From the NCBI GenBank assembly GCA_021521415.1, contig JAIQDT010007605.1:62001-126000 (forward strand): DNA of 64,000 nucleotides, given 5' to 3'. Both the position numbers and the translations under genes were made by a program. Numbering within the stretch: the first letter of the stretch is position 1; each line of letters opens with the position of its first letter. The DNA is from Bidens hawaiensis (lineage: Eukaryota; Streptophyta; Magnoliopsida; Asterales; Asteraceae). Positions 20,970 to 32,488 of the stretch are shown here, one piece after another. Below the pieces are notes generated by a model. The model saw only the letters and a list, made by a program, of their open reading frames with translations. It ran no database searches and had not been told where the DNA came from.

Positions 20970-22550
20970 ATGTCAGCCTCTCTTTTCTCGCGGAACACTC
21001 ACTTAATGTGGCTCTTTGATTTGGAAGACAACGACAAAAGCAATTCGAGTTGGAACACCTACAAGAACCCGAATCAGAATAATTCTAATTGGCGTCCGTC
21101 GGGCTCACCACCCGGATTTCAAAATTCTTATGCTCAAGGACAAGGTCAGTATTTTAATAATAATAATAATACCAATGGTACTAATGTTCAAAATAATGTG
21201 CAGGATTCGAATGGTGGAATTGGAAGTTTGGAAGAGATGCTGAAGCAAATCTTGGAGAGAGACCAAGCTACACAGAAGAAGTTCTCCGAGCATGATCTAC
21301 TTTTTAAGAATCAACAATCTGCTATTCTTGATATTCATAGGACTATATGTGATATTGCTCGTCGTTTAGAAGAGAGGCCTACGGGTCATTTTTTGGGTAT
21401 TCATCAAACTAATCCGGCTGCTCAACTGAAAGCTATCTCCACTAACAGTGGTAGGGTTTTTGGTCCGGAGATAGTTAGTAGAGAAGTTGAGAAAGACGGG
21501 GAAGACGAGTTGGTGGGTGAGGAGAGAGAGATGGAGGTTCCGGGAAAATTAAAAGGTAACACACCAATTATAGAGCCGCAAGTAGAGAGAAGCATCGAAA
21601 AGAATACGGTTGAAGTCCGGCCACCACACATCAGTGACCTAGCCTATGTCCCGTATACCGCTTGTCTAAAGCATCAAAAGCATATGAAAGATTACGGGCA
21701 TTTTCTCAATATATTTAGCCAATTGAATATCAACCTCCCGTTCGTTGAAGTCCTTCAGCATATGCCTAAATATGCAAAGTTTTTGAAAGACCTTCTTAAA
21801 AGAAAGGATAAGTTGGAGGAGCTTACGACTGTGCCGCTAAATGGAGAGTGTTTTACGGTGGTTCTTAATAAAGTTCCAGAAAAATTACCCGACCCAGGCG
21901 TTTTTACCATTCCATGCCTTTTCGGAAGTGACACGACGTGTCAAGAATTGGCCAATTTAGGAGCTAGCATAAACCTCATGACGTATTCTTTATATGAAAA
22001 GTTGGGCCTAGGATAGCTCACCCCTACTCGTATGACGTTTTCTTTAGCTGATCGTTCCATTAAGTATCCGAGGGGTGTCGTGGAGAATTTGCTCGTTAAG
22101 GTAGATAATTAGGTTTTTCTCGCAGTTTTTGTTGTTTTAGATATGGAGGCCGACGAGAGAGTTCATATCATTTTGGGTCGTCCATTCTTACGTACTGCAA
22201 GGGCGGTCATTGACGTGTTTGAAGGCAAGATCACTCTTAGAGCCGGCGATGACAGTGCCACTTATTTGGCTAAATCCATGAGACAACCGAGTGGTCAAGC
22301 GGTCTTATTGATCCATGCCATCCAGTTTTTTCGATAGAGTCAGTTATCTCGGGCATGGATCCACGTCTTGACGATTCCCGTTCGATGAGATTAAGTGTGG
22401 AGAAGGAGGGAGAGGTTTCTAGTTCTCTGGTAATGGTGAGGTGTGTTAGAGAAATTGGTGGTGGAAGGCTCAAGTTTGAGAAGGTTGTTGAGTTAGAAAG
22501 AAGAAGACCAAGATTGATGAATGGTCGGATCGTGATTCGATATCGTTGAG
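20970..22550 (+). pseudogene. Athila-like gag C-terminus and protease, unit 1
   Basis: The 348-codon frame 20970-22016 covers an Asn-rich stretch, a coiled-coil-like region with 'EEMLKQILERDQATQKKFSE', an acidic linker, and the block before protease ('YGHFLNIFSQLNINLPFVEV', 'MPKYAKFLKDLL'). It ends in the protease ('FTIPCLFGS', 'ELANLGASINLMTYSLYEK'). Active Athila proteases have Asp at the position that is Asn here (NLGAS), so catalysis is lost. TAG at 22014-22016 ends the frame right after 'KLGLG'. The same codon is a stop in unit 2. Beyond it the frame reads on ('ADERVHIILGRPFLRTARAV', 22143-22337) with another stop at 22111. No RT, RNase H or integrase follows. Confidence 0.82.
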
Positions 22551-25015
22551 GAAATTAGAGTTCTAGCGAGGTGGAGGAAGCTCCACTGGGTCCGCCACGT
22601 GATTCGCATAACATGGGTTCTTGAGTGAAAACTCAAGTGTAAAGTTTGTTGATTTTCCTTTATTTTATTTTTATTTTCTTTGAGTCACTAACGATAGTTT
22701 TTGTAGTTTTTGCTTGCGTCGTTGAATCGTTTCAAGGAATTATCAACATCATGGAGAGAGGAATCTACGAGAATTCAAGAGGTGCCAGATAAGTTTTACA
22801 CTTAAAAATGGCATAAAATGGGCATAACAAAGACTTGGTAATTTTCTGGAAATTTTTCTAACACAAAAGAGGCAAAAACACGAAAAAACTTTCTGTTAAG
22901 AGCCCCCGTCGCGTCGCGCGACGGGGGTACCCATCTCCCCTCCGCGCGAAGCGGAGTTAGTTTGGCCGAACATGGGGCGCCGCGTAGCGCGACGCCATGA
23001 AGACCCCAGGCCGCGCGGCGCGACTTTCTATGCACAGTTCAGATTTTTTTTTATTATTTCTTGTTATTCCTTGTGATATCATTCATGTGTGATTCCTTGT
23101 GTTTAGTTTGGTATTTTGAGTCATATTTTAAGGTCTAGTTGTTCGAGTATTGTTTAAGTCATCGAGTCACTATCGTAGTTTTTGGAGTTCGACTTTGTTT
23201 TCGTGTTTTTAAGTTTTGCTAGTTTGAAGATTGTATGAGCTAGAGAGACGATCCCCATGGAAGAATTTATTGAAAAAGACAAGTGTGGTGATGGAGCAGC
23301 TGAACCGTATACTTTATATTTATTTATTTGCTCGTGATTATTCAAGTTTTATATATTTTGTGGGTTTTTGAAGTACTTTAAGTGCATAATATCTATCACT
23401 ATGATAAGATACATTTTAGATATGTTTGTTTTGTTTTGTCGCTTAAGTTCGTGTGTGAGAGAAGGAGTAGCCATTTTCCGAGCACATTCGTAGTTGGAGG
23501 ACATTCATGGAAGAAGACTCTAGCATCAAAATTCATGCGCATATTACCAGCTAAGTCTTTTCCATTATCTAGCTTATTAACATTTTATTTTTTTTATTTT
23601 AATTTTTAGTTTTTAGTTTTTTGTTGTCCGACTTTATTTTTATTTTATTTTTGTTTTAAGACGTCCTTATCCTTGCATTGAGGACAATGCAAAATTTAAG
23701 TGTGGGGATACGATATTTGAGTCGTAGTCTTCAATCAATCGTAGTTTAATTTTAAAAAAAAAATTATTAAAAAAACTGAAAAATGTTTTAAAAATGTCCA
23801 TTGAATCTAGTTTTTTGCGTTAAAGTGGGAGATGATGATATTTATCGGAAATTGATTTTCAAACTACTAATAATATGAGATAATATAGAAGAAAACGCAC
23901 TTAACTTGGGATGTGTCGGTAGGCTCAGCCTTGAGAATGAAAGGGCAATTTGATAAAATGGTTAAAACGGAAATCTTTTGTGGGTAAAACGTTTTGTCCG
24001 TGGAAGATAAGTAATGAAAGGTCGGGCCATACTCAAGCCTCAATTCTTGGTATGAAAAGTAAATGTTATAAATATTATGAATTTTTAAATTTGAATACGT
24101 TATCATATGATGCTTGGGTAGGTTTAACGTTAGAGTATGCCGTGTAGCCTGTGATATAAATCTGAAACTGCTAGTTTTAGTATTTTACACCTTATTGGCG
24201 TATGGTTTATAACCTTAAATCTTGTATTTATGGAATGCCCCGGGTCCGGAGACTATGGGTCTGTATGTAGTCTATTCATCTGGGTATTAACAATTCCTAA
24301 GTGGGGTTGTGAATATTTAAAATAAAGATAAAAAGAGCAAACCCGCAGTTATCCTCCACATAAGTCAATAAGCATGATCACCACGTACAAAAAAGTACAA
24401 ATACACTACTGACTTGATCATCCACGATGTTAGCCATGTGGGGTCCCCTTGCTTGCGTCTCATTACCATTAAGAAACGGACCACAAGGACACGACACATG
24501 TAAGCCCTACAGATGAAATTTTGCATACTCACCTATGGTGATGGTTCGGTCTATTGCTTGATAACAGGGGTAAGTCATGTTGTGGGGAACACTAGAAATT
24601 AATTGATTGTACCTTAATCGTATCTAATGGCTGCTTGGTAGGCTTTAATGCTTAAATTTATGTGGATAAACAATACCTTTGATCGTCTTAACTATTAATA
24701 AAAAAAAAGCAACACAAGTTTTAAATCTGCTAATTTTGATGTTTAAGTCAAGTTGGGGTGGTCTGGTCCGGTAAAAACTGAAAATAAGCTGGTCTTAATT
24801 GTGTAAACCACTGAGTAATATTATTGTCGGATCTTATTTGTTGCGGTAAAGATTAAGGCATGAGTTTAAGTGGACAACAATATCGGTGATCGTGGTTTTT
24901 GCGTTTATCCGAGCTTTAAAATTTACCTATATATTTTTAAGACTATATTCTCCGATTCTGATCCAACTGTATTATACTTTTTCAGGGACGAAAAAATAGC
25001 AAGTGTGGGGATATT
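22551..25015 (+). other. long non-coding 3' internal region of Athila-like unit 1
   Basis: About 2.5 kb with no recognisable protein where pol would be expected. It holds a GC-rich, CpG-dense patch with hairpins (22900-23035) in otherwise AT-rich DNA. Two 'aagtgtggggat' purine tracts occur (about 23698 and 25001), the second directly before the 3' LTR and so the likely PPT. The unit therefore encodes only gag and a dead protease. Confidence 0.6.
22903..22927. repeat. perfect GC hairpin
   Basis: Arms cccccgtcgcg and cgcgacggggg are perfect reverse complements around a 3-base loop tcg. Smaller CG palindromes follow (tccgcgcgaagcgga near 22940; gccgcgtagcgcgacgc near 22980). Confidence 0.9.
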
Positions 25016-25283
25016 TGATATAACTCTAAATATTTATGTTTCCCTTGTATATTTTATTTAATATTTTAATAGTTTATGTTCGTTTTTAGTCGAGATTTGT
25101 ATACTACTAACACTTTTATGTTTCGTAGGCAATGGAAGTTGATCGTGATTGAAAAGGGCGAAAAACGAGTTAAAAAGAGCCAAAACGAAGATCCGGAACG
25201 TGTCAGGAAGGGGCCAGATAGAGAACCGATCAGACCAGGCTGGTCTGACCGGCCACCCCATTTTTACACGCCGCGTCGCGCGA
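25016..25283 (+). mobile_element. Athila-like LTR 2, left part (split by Copia)
   Basis: Begins TGATATAACTC after the tract aagtgtggggatattt and matches 18113-18365 of LTR 1. It is interrupted at 25283 within a CGCG-rich stretch and continues at 50265. This LTR serves unit 1 as 3' LTR and unit 2 as 5' LTR. Confidence 0.85.
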
Positions 25284-26491
25284 TGTTGAGTCAAAGATTT
25301 GACCAAAAGTATATGGAAGATTGGAATCTTCTCAGCCTCCTCAGAATTCGCCAAGTATGGATCCGGGCATACCTTGGACCTCCTAGCAAGCTTTTACTTA
25401 GCCAGGTACGATATTTTGTCTATCGGGCAAGGTTATCTTCAAGTAGTCTTCTTTAGTGGATATCCGAGCAGGGTTTGCAAATTAGTGCATTGCCGGGCAA
25501 AGTTCACTAGTTTATGTAAATCCGGGCAAGGTTCACTTTATCAAGCAAGTCTGTTCTTAATAGCCAAGTAAAGTTCACTCCCGAGTAAGCTTTTGGCTAA
25601 CCAAGTCCATGAAGCCAAGTGATTGGAAGACCGAGACAGGTATTCATTAATAATAGTGGTTCGAACAAGCTTGATAATTTAATGTAACATCCTTAAGTAA
25701 TATCGGGCAAGGTTCAACTCAATCAAGGAACAGTACTGTCGAGTACACTTTGCTAATAAGTTATTTCATAGCAAGGAGTTGAGATGGACCATTGAAGAAC
25801 AAGGTTGCTCGTAAGGGTTTGTCGGGCAAAGTCTGACAAAGTCAAGAAGACTGAGGTCTACCCGGTGAGTATTTTACTTGGTAAAATACTCTTCAAGTAA
25901 AGTCTACCCAGAAACTGATCCCAGGCACACTTCTATGTTACTAAGTTGTGAAGGATGGCAGAGTACATAGCCTACTCGGAGAATGAAGATTAATGCAAAG
26001 CCTACCCGGAAGACTTGTTTTACACTTAGAATATTTTGTGATTATGTAATTTGAATATGTATTAATGTTTGGGGTTTCTAGAAGGAATGACAGCTGTACT
26101 TGGTTGGTAGACCTATAAATAGAATGTTTTAGGGCACGCCGCCTACGGACCAACTACGGATTCGAGCCTTTACACTTTTCAGATAAGAAAGAATATTTTC
26201 TTGAAAGTGACGACCGTCCTATGATTCGTACGGATAAACCTTCCTTCAAGAAACCCTAAATATTTTATCGTTTGTATGATTAATATTATATAAATGGAAA
26301 TATTTTGAGTGAATCTTGTTTGTGTTGGTTACCTTAGAATATTAATTAAGCAACCGTATGTTATTAATTCCGCCTTTAACAAACGGAAATTCTAAATATA
26401 GCAACCCGTCATTAACTCCCTTGTCGACACATCTATTTGTGTGAGTTATGACATGATTAAGTAAGATCCAGCTGAAATCGGGGATCTGACA
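25284..26491 (+). repeat. Copia 5' LTR
   Basis: Starts TGTTGAGTCAAAG and ends GGGGATCTGACA. A TATA-like box (cctataaatagaatg, about 26111-26125) marks the promoter. The LTR has many diverged copies of a cgggcaaggttcact-type motif (25425-25870), also seen in the 39.4-40.7 kb spacer. Confidence 0.88.
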
Positions 26492-26493
26492 AG

Positions 26494-26505
26494 TGGTATC
26501 CGAGC
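26494..26505 (+). other. Copia primer binding site
   Basis: tggtatccgagc, two bases after the LTR; one base from the usual initiator Met-tRNA complement tggtatcagagc. Confidence 0.8.
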
Positions 26506-27302
26506 TTGTTGCTGCTATTTTGGAAAGATCGTTGCTGATTGAAGATTTGAAGAAGAATGACGTAAGAAGACCACTGTTACATTGAAAAGTGACGTCAACA
26601 GCTCTGTTCTTCATTTTTCTTCCAGATCTACAATCATTTGGTGTTTTCTCTTCCTTACTCTATTTAAAGTTTTAATTTTTACATATAAATCTTGTTCTAA
26701 TCACATCAGACAACTCAGATCTGAACAACCGGTTTTCAGATCTGATTATTTTTCGAACTCTGTTTTTACAAAGAAACTACTTTTGATTTCTTAAAATGTC
26801 TGGTTACGAAGAACAAGAAGTGTCTACTAACAAGATTCCTAGACTGTATGGACAGGAAAATTTCACTAAATGGAAGGTCTTGTTTGAAGCAACTGTAAGC
26901 TACAATGATGTTGATATGTGGAATTCCATCAAGAATGGTCCACAGGAGGAAGTTGAAGAAGGTGCAAATCCGGCAGCAACTGCTGCTGTGAGAGAAAGGA
27001 TGAGAAAAGTAGATGACAAGGCTTTAGCTATGTTGAATCTAGGTCTGTCTTGGGAAATACTTACCAAGGTTGCACATCATCCCAATGCCAAGGCAATGTA
27101 TGATGCAATACTTGAAATGTTTGAGGGAAATGTTGAGCTCAAAAACATCAAGAAGCAGAGATTGAAGCAGCAGCTAGAAAGATTTAAGTATAAAGAAGGA
27201 AAAAGGCTGAAGTCTATTCTGGAGAGGTTCTTATCAATAATGAATGATCTCAGAACCACAGACTATGCCATGACTGACTTTGACCTTAATACCAAGCTGC
27301 TC

Positions 27303-29361
27303 TATAACATCCCGAAATTTCTAAAATAATATTGATTGTATTATTTAAATATTGGCGGGAAAGTTTACTCGGGTAAGCAGTGAAATAATAAAATAAGGTA
27401 GGAGTTAGTATGGGTCGTGCTAGTGTTGGGTAATGGATATGGGTTATGGACTTGGGAAGGAAGGAAGAGACCATGGGCTTAAGCCCATGATCCATAATTA
27501 TATAAACCTTAATTCTCATTTCCAATTCATTTCACACATCTTCCATACACCACCAAAACACACACTTAGCTCTCTCTCATCCTACTCTCTCTCTAGATAG
27601 CCGAACTAAGAAGAAGAAGAAGAAGAATTGATTTCCGACCCAAGGTAACGATGACATGATTTTGTTTATACTCAAACCCGTTAGATTTAGTCACGAAATG
27701 ACGAGCCGACACCGTTAAACCATTAGAGTCACGAGATCCGGGAGGAATCGGGTATAAATCGAACCTAAGATGAGCTTAGGGGTCACCCTAGCTCAGATCC
27801 AGATCGAACGGGACGAAAAACGGTGAAAACGGTGCTGGAATACGTTTTTCCGGCCGCCGCACGGTTTTCCGGCAATGGTGGCGCCGGAAAGTGTGTATGA
27901 GGTAAGGGGAATGTCAGAGAATGTTTCTGACATTCTCTGACCTAACCCTAGTTCGCTAACGGGAAGTTAACGAACTAGAGGTGATTCGCCAAGAGGTTCA
28001 CTATAGAAAGTCTAACGAACCAGACTTATTTCATGTTCAATTCGTTAAGGGAATAAGATGACGAATTACTCTTGATTCGTTAAGGGAGGTAACGAATTGG
28101 AAGGTCCAATTCGTTACATGGTCCAATTCGCTACCTGAACTGGTTCGTTAAAAAGCCAATTCGTTAAAGGGTTCAATTCGTTACATGAACCAGTTCGTTT
28201 GATAATCCAATTCGTTAAAAGTCGGGTAACGAACTAGAAATTTGGCAGAATGACAGAACAGTCCCTGGACTTAGAAAGAATGAGATAAATACATAATAGC
28301 CCTTGGACTTTGATTAATTATGAAAGATGCCTTTAAAGTTTAATGAGGAAAGGTTAATTAACCGGGTAATGATTCATGAAGTAAAACCGGCTTAGACGTG
28401 TAAGACTAATTAAATGAGAATGGTTAGAGTGGTATTTGATATTCAATTATATAACAGTTAGACGCGCAAAGCTCAAGAGAGGAATAACCATTAGCAGGAG
28501 AAGTAACCAAGTTCAGGTGAGTTTCTAGCCCCATTTCCTTGTTATGTTTTCGGGGCTGTGTGCATACTCAATGTGAAGTATGAATACACTTACCTTAAGT
28601 GGTAAGTGTATGCTATAGATGTTATACAAGTAGCTAATATATAATGCTTGCCGGTGCGTGAACGATCTTCGGATATTGCACGTATCGCCAAGGATAGTGA
28701 CTGTCAAGTGGTTATTAGCGTGTGTGATTGTTTTGATGTGATTTGCTTATGTAATAATGTGCTGGTAGGAAGTGGGTTATAGACAAGTAGAAGTATAGTG
28801 AGATAGAAGTGGATAGGGGTCTAGTAATAGTGTTAGGGGCATAACGTGAGCACGTGGTAGAGTGAGTCTATCCGTGCCTCCATTATTAAAGTGGCATAAG
28901 TGGCATAAGTGGCCTAAAGTGGCATAAGTGGCTAAGCTGTAGGGGTACTTTAGTGGCTAAGCTGTAGAGGTAAGTGGTTAAGCAGTAACAAGTTAGACAG
29001 TGGACTATGCGTCTTCGGACACGTATATAAATGCCTGTAGTGGTTGTATGATAAGTTGCTTGATTAACTAGAACTCACTCAGCGTAGCTGACTTTTAGTA
29101 TGCACGCAGGTGAGCTGATTATAGAGTTAGCATGAGGACGGCACATGGCATGGATTGAACGGCTGGCATCTGAAGATAGAAGTAAAGATGTTTTAAATAT
29201 AATGTTTTGTGTTATGGTATCAAAGAAAAGATTTAATGTTTTGTAACGAATGGTTGATGTTTAATACTCCGCGAAAATTTTTAATTAACTCTGATTTGTA
29301 AGAACTGTGTTTATGAGTAAATCTGACGCTAAGGTAGGGCTATCGGGAACGGGGTCTTACA
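27303..29361 (+). mobile_element. solo LTR, family TGTAACATCC, copy B
   Basis: 2,059 bp, starting TATAACATCCCG (TG changed to TA) and ending GGGGTCTTACA. It is flanked by a perfect 5 bp TSD tgctc (27298-27302 and 29362-29366). Landmarks shared with copies A and C are the leader with 'aaaacacacacttagctctc', the 'gtttctagccccatttcc' block at 28522, the 'actcactcagcgtagctga' block near 29075, and the end block 'gaactgtgtttatgagtaaatc' at 29304. A TATA-like box (tatataaacc, 27499-27508) is present. An array of attcgtta/taacgaa motifs spans 27950-28240. It interrupts the Copia gag codons without loss. Confidence 0.9.
28860..28990 (+). repeat. short minisatellite in solo LTR B
   Basis: Repeats of 'agtggcataagtggc' and 'agtggctaagctgtag' type. 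They occupy the place where copies A and C have a ~36 bp minisatellite of unrelated sequence. Confidence 0.65.
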
Positions 29362-30822
29362 TGCTCAACTCTATGCCAAAGGAATGGTACACTGCCTGCA
29401 AATTTATCCTTCAAAAGCACAACTTTAATGACTTGAAATTGGATGATGTAGTGTGCTTTCGTCAAGCTACAGAGATAGAGATGATAGAGAATGAGATGAT
29501 TAAGGAGGAAAGACCCTGCTTCAATGTTTCAAATGCATTGATTGCACCTATGGGTAATTTGACTACCAAGAATCAACAGCAGATTCTTGTCATTGAAAAA
29601 CCTGTTGAACTTAATTCTGATACTCCAAAATCATTTGTTGGTGGTAGCACAAGTAATCATGGAAACCAACAAAGATTCAATGTGCAGCTGATTGATGACA
29701 CTGATTCTGCCTCTATGGAAAGTGGGAATGTTCCTCACACTAGTGGTGGAAATGGTCAAAGTAGTGATACACAGGCATTGCTTTCAATGTTTACTGAGTC
29801 ATATAATGCATTTGTTGCAAAGAGTTTAATTCACACAAGTGTAGTACAAGATGATCTTGAGCAGATAGATGCTGATGACTTGGAGGATATGGATTTAAAG
29901 TGGCAAGCAGCTATGTTGGCTCTTAGAAGCAAAAGGTTGTATAACAGGACTGGTAGGTCACTCCTATCAGGGCCAAATGAAAGAATTGGTTTTGACTAGT
30001 CAAAGGCCATTTGCTATAACTGTCAACAGCCTGGTCATTTTGCAAGAGAATGTAATATGCCAAGAAACTTCCAAGTGAACCAATTTCAGAACCAACCAAG
30101 AAATCAGCAGACTCAATATCAACAGCAGCCTCAATATCAGCAGAGACCCAACACCAACAACTTCAACAACAACTTTAACAACACTCCCAAAAACAACTAT
30201 AATCCCAACTTCAACAACTTCCCACATCAAATGAACAATCATGATCAAGGAGTACCTCAGAATCAAGGTTCAGAGAAACAACAACCAAAACCTTCAAATA
30301 TTCCAAACAACACTGTTCCAGCCCACCAAAACCAGATCAGAAATCAAGGAAATGTGGCAGTGACTACACAACATGAAGGAAATTTTGATTGGAGCAATCA
30401 TGAAGAGGACATTGTAGATCATTTCAAGAAAGCAAATGTGGTATTCATGGCCATAATTGAGAAAGAAACTGGATCATCATCTCAGGTACATTCTACTCCT
30501 ACTATTGATTTAACTGAAGTTATCAATGAACTGAAAATGAAAGTAGGCAAGCTGGAAAGTGAGTGTTTTAAGAAACAAAGTATCATTAATGCATATGAGG
30601 CAAGTGAACTAGTGAGTGAAGAGAGAATGAAAAGTTTGGAAGAAGACTGTGTAAACAGTTACAGAGCACAGAAAATGTTCACAACTGAAATAGATGGGTT
30701 GAAGAAAATGATTATAAAAGAAAAGGTGCAGAACACAAAACTGCAAGCTGATAATGAATTCTTGAAGAACTTGGTCTCCACTGGAAACATCTGTGGAATT
30801 CTAAACCAAGTTAAGGAAGAAG

Positions 30823-32483
30823 TGTTAGGTCCCCCCGGGGACGTCGCCGATCGATACGAGATCCGCACGAGGTCTAGGAGTGCGGAATCCTCCTAGACTC
30901 GTTTATTGGTGTACAGACGAATAACACAAACACGTACACGATCAAATACACAAACAAATACAAGAACGGGATAAACAAATCTGCAGATTCATATATAAAA
31001 TAATCACGTTACATACCGTAACAAAAACAGAAAACACGACAGACCCGAGGTGAGCTCTACCTCGGGTCGTCTCACACGACTCTCCTAGTCTCTTACTCTC
31101 TCGGAATAAACAAGCTGCTCAAACACACACTGATTTCTTAATTACCTAAAACTAAACAAGACACAACTATATATAGACAAACATTCACGGGCCTGGGCTT
31201 CAGTAGGTGAAGTTATGATAACTTCGCCTAAGGCAGAAGTTGTTACAACTTCGCCTAAGGCAGAAGTTGTTACAACTTCGCTGTTGGCGAAGTTGTTCTA
31301 ACTTCGCCTAAGGCGAAGTTGTGATAACTTCGCCTGTGGCGTTCCGCTGGTCAGAATTGCATAGCGACGGTCACAAAATGCACCAACAGTCTCCCCTTTG
31401 ACCGTTGCTCTCAATTCTAACAAACACGAAAGATCATCTGTTACAAAACATGCACCAACAGACTCCCTCTTAACTGATGATCTTCTGTTTGCAGTCAACC
31501 AGCCGTGTCTGAAACTATCCTGTAGCTTCACAAATCTACCAATCACCCAGCGTCTTCCATATCAGATCTCCCCTTCAGTGTAAGCTTCTCCGACTATAAC
31601 GATTGAGGTCTTTGTAATGCATGCATCCTCGTGCCAATAGTTCATCTCAACCAATCGCGTGAGTCCATCTGACTTCACCAACACATGAAGTTGGGCTTCC
31701 TCCACAACTTCACCAACTCGTCGGCATACGATAAGGTTTAATCTTCAACTACTCAACATCAAGTGATCAATTTCATCACAAAACCACCCTGACAGAATCT
31801 AACACATGACTATTAAAAAATCTGAAGCATCTTCAATCACCAGGGATAACGATCAGGAACATAAACACTTTAATTCCCGGTTAAATCCAACTTGTTCCAG
31901 AATCTTCACTCTAATAAATAAGCATCACGTTTCAGGATCCAATTCTCTTAGACTAGGAGATCCGCACGAGGTCTAGGAGTGCGGAATCCTCCTAGACTCG
32001 TTATTGGTGTACAAGATGAAGAACACAAACACGTACACGATCAAATACACAAACAAATACTAGAACGGGATAAACAAATCTGCAGATTCATATATAAAAT
32101 AATCACGTTACATACCGTAACAAAAACAGAAAACACGACAGACCCGAGGTGAGCTCTACCTCGGGTCGTCTCACACGACTCTCCTAGTCTCTTACTCTCT
32201 CTGAATAAACAAGCTGCTCAAACACACACTGATTTCTTAATTACCTAAAACTAAACAAGACACAACTATATATAGACAAACATTCACTGGCCTGGGCTTC
32301 AGTAGGCGAGGCAGAAGTTGTTACAACTTCGCCTAAGGCAGAAGTTGTTACAACTTCGCTGTTGGCGAAGTTGTTCTAACTTCGCCTAAGGCGAAGTTGT
32401 GCTAACTTCGCCTGTGTGCTAACTTCGCCTGTGGCGTTCCGCTGGTCAGAATTGCATAGCGACGGTCACAAAATGCACCAACA
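30823..32483 (-). mobile_element. short non-autonomous LTR element (TRIM/LARD-like) nested in Copia gag
   Basis: 1,661 bp with perfect 5 bp TSD agaag (30818-30822 and 32484-32488). The left LTR 30823-31388 (566 bp) and right LTR (homology 31957-32483, 527 bp) are very similar. On the minus strand the LTR starts TGTTGGTGCATTTTG, and a PPT (aaaggggagac) lies directly inside the left LTR, giving minus orientation. The internal ~570 bp has no coding capacity. The right (5') LTR lacks the last ~35 bp seen in the left LTR, and no PBS is found there, so its inner edge was probably deleted. LTR features are a TATA-like tatatatag (31172-31180 and 32269-32277), a hairpin gtctaggag/ctcctagac (30872-30898) and a palindromic array of aacttcgcc/ggcgaagtt. 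It is unrelated in sequence to the host Copia. Confidence 0.85.
31205..31342. repeat. palindromic tandem array aacttcgcc/ggcgaagtt, left LTR
   Basis: About six head-to-head and tail-to-tail copies of aacttcgcc and its reverse complement, including two exact copies of a 27 bp unit (caacttcgcctaaggcagaa...). The sister array in the right LTR lies at 32306-32430 and differs in copy number. Confidence 0.85.
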
Positions 32484-32488
32484 AGAAG

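Larger units (their letters stand above)
26796..30822 (+). pseudogene. Copia gag, split by solo LTR B
   Basis: Start ATG 26796, the first in the leader with a good context. N-terminal part 26796-27302 ('YGQENFTKWKVLFEATV', 'NLGLSWEILTKVAHHPNAKA', 'LKQQLERFKYKEGKRLKSIL') is a Copia-type gag. After the 2,059 bp solo LTR the frame resumes at 29362 with 'SMPKEWYTACKFILQ'. TAG at 29998-30000 interrupts it two residues before a CCHC zinc knuckle (CYNCQQPGHFAREC, about 30012-30054). An Asn/Gln-rich stretch (30057-30330) and a coiled coil (30500-30800) follow. The frame is cut at 30822 by a short LTR element and continues at 32489. Gag would package element RNA in a cytoplasmic particle. Both insertions leave clean TSDs, so the original codon order can be read across them. 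Confidence 0.82.

Noticed and set aside
32416..32488. Start of the 387-codon ORF at 32416
   Set aside because: The first codons lie in the LTR of the nested short element; the true coding resumes after the TSD at 32489.
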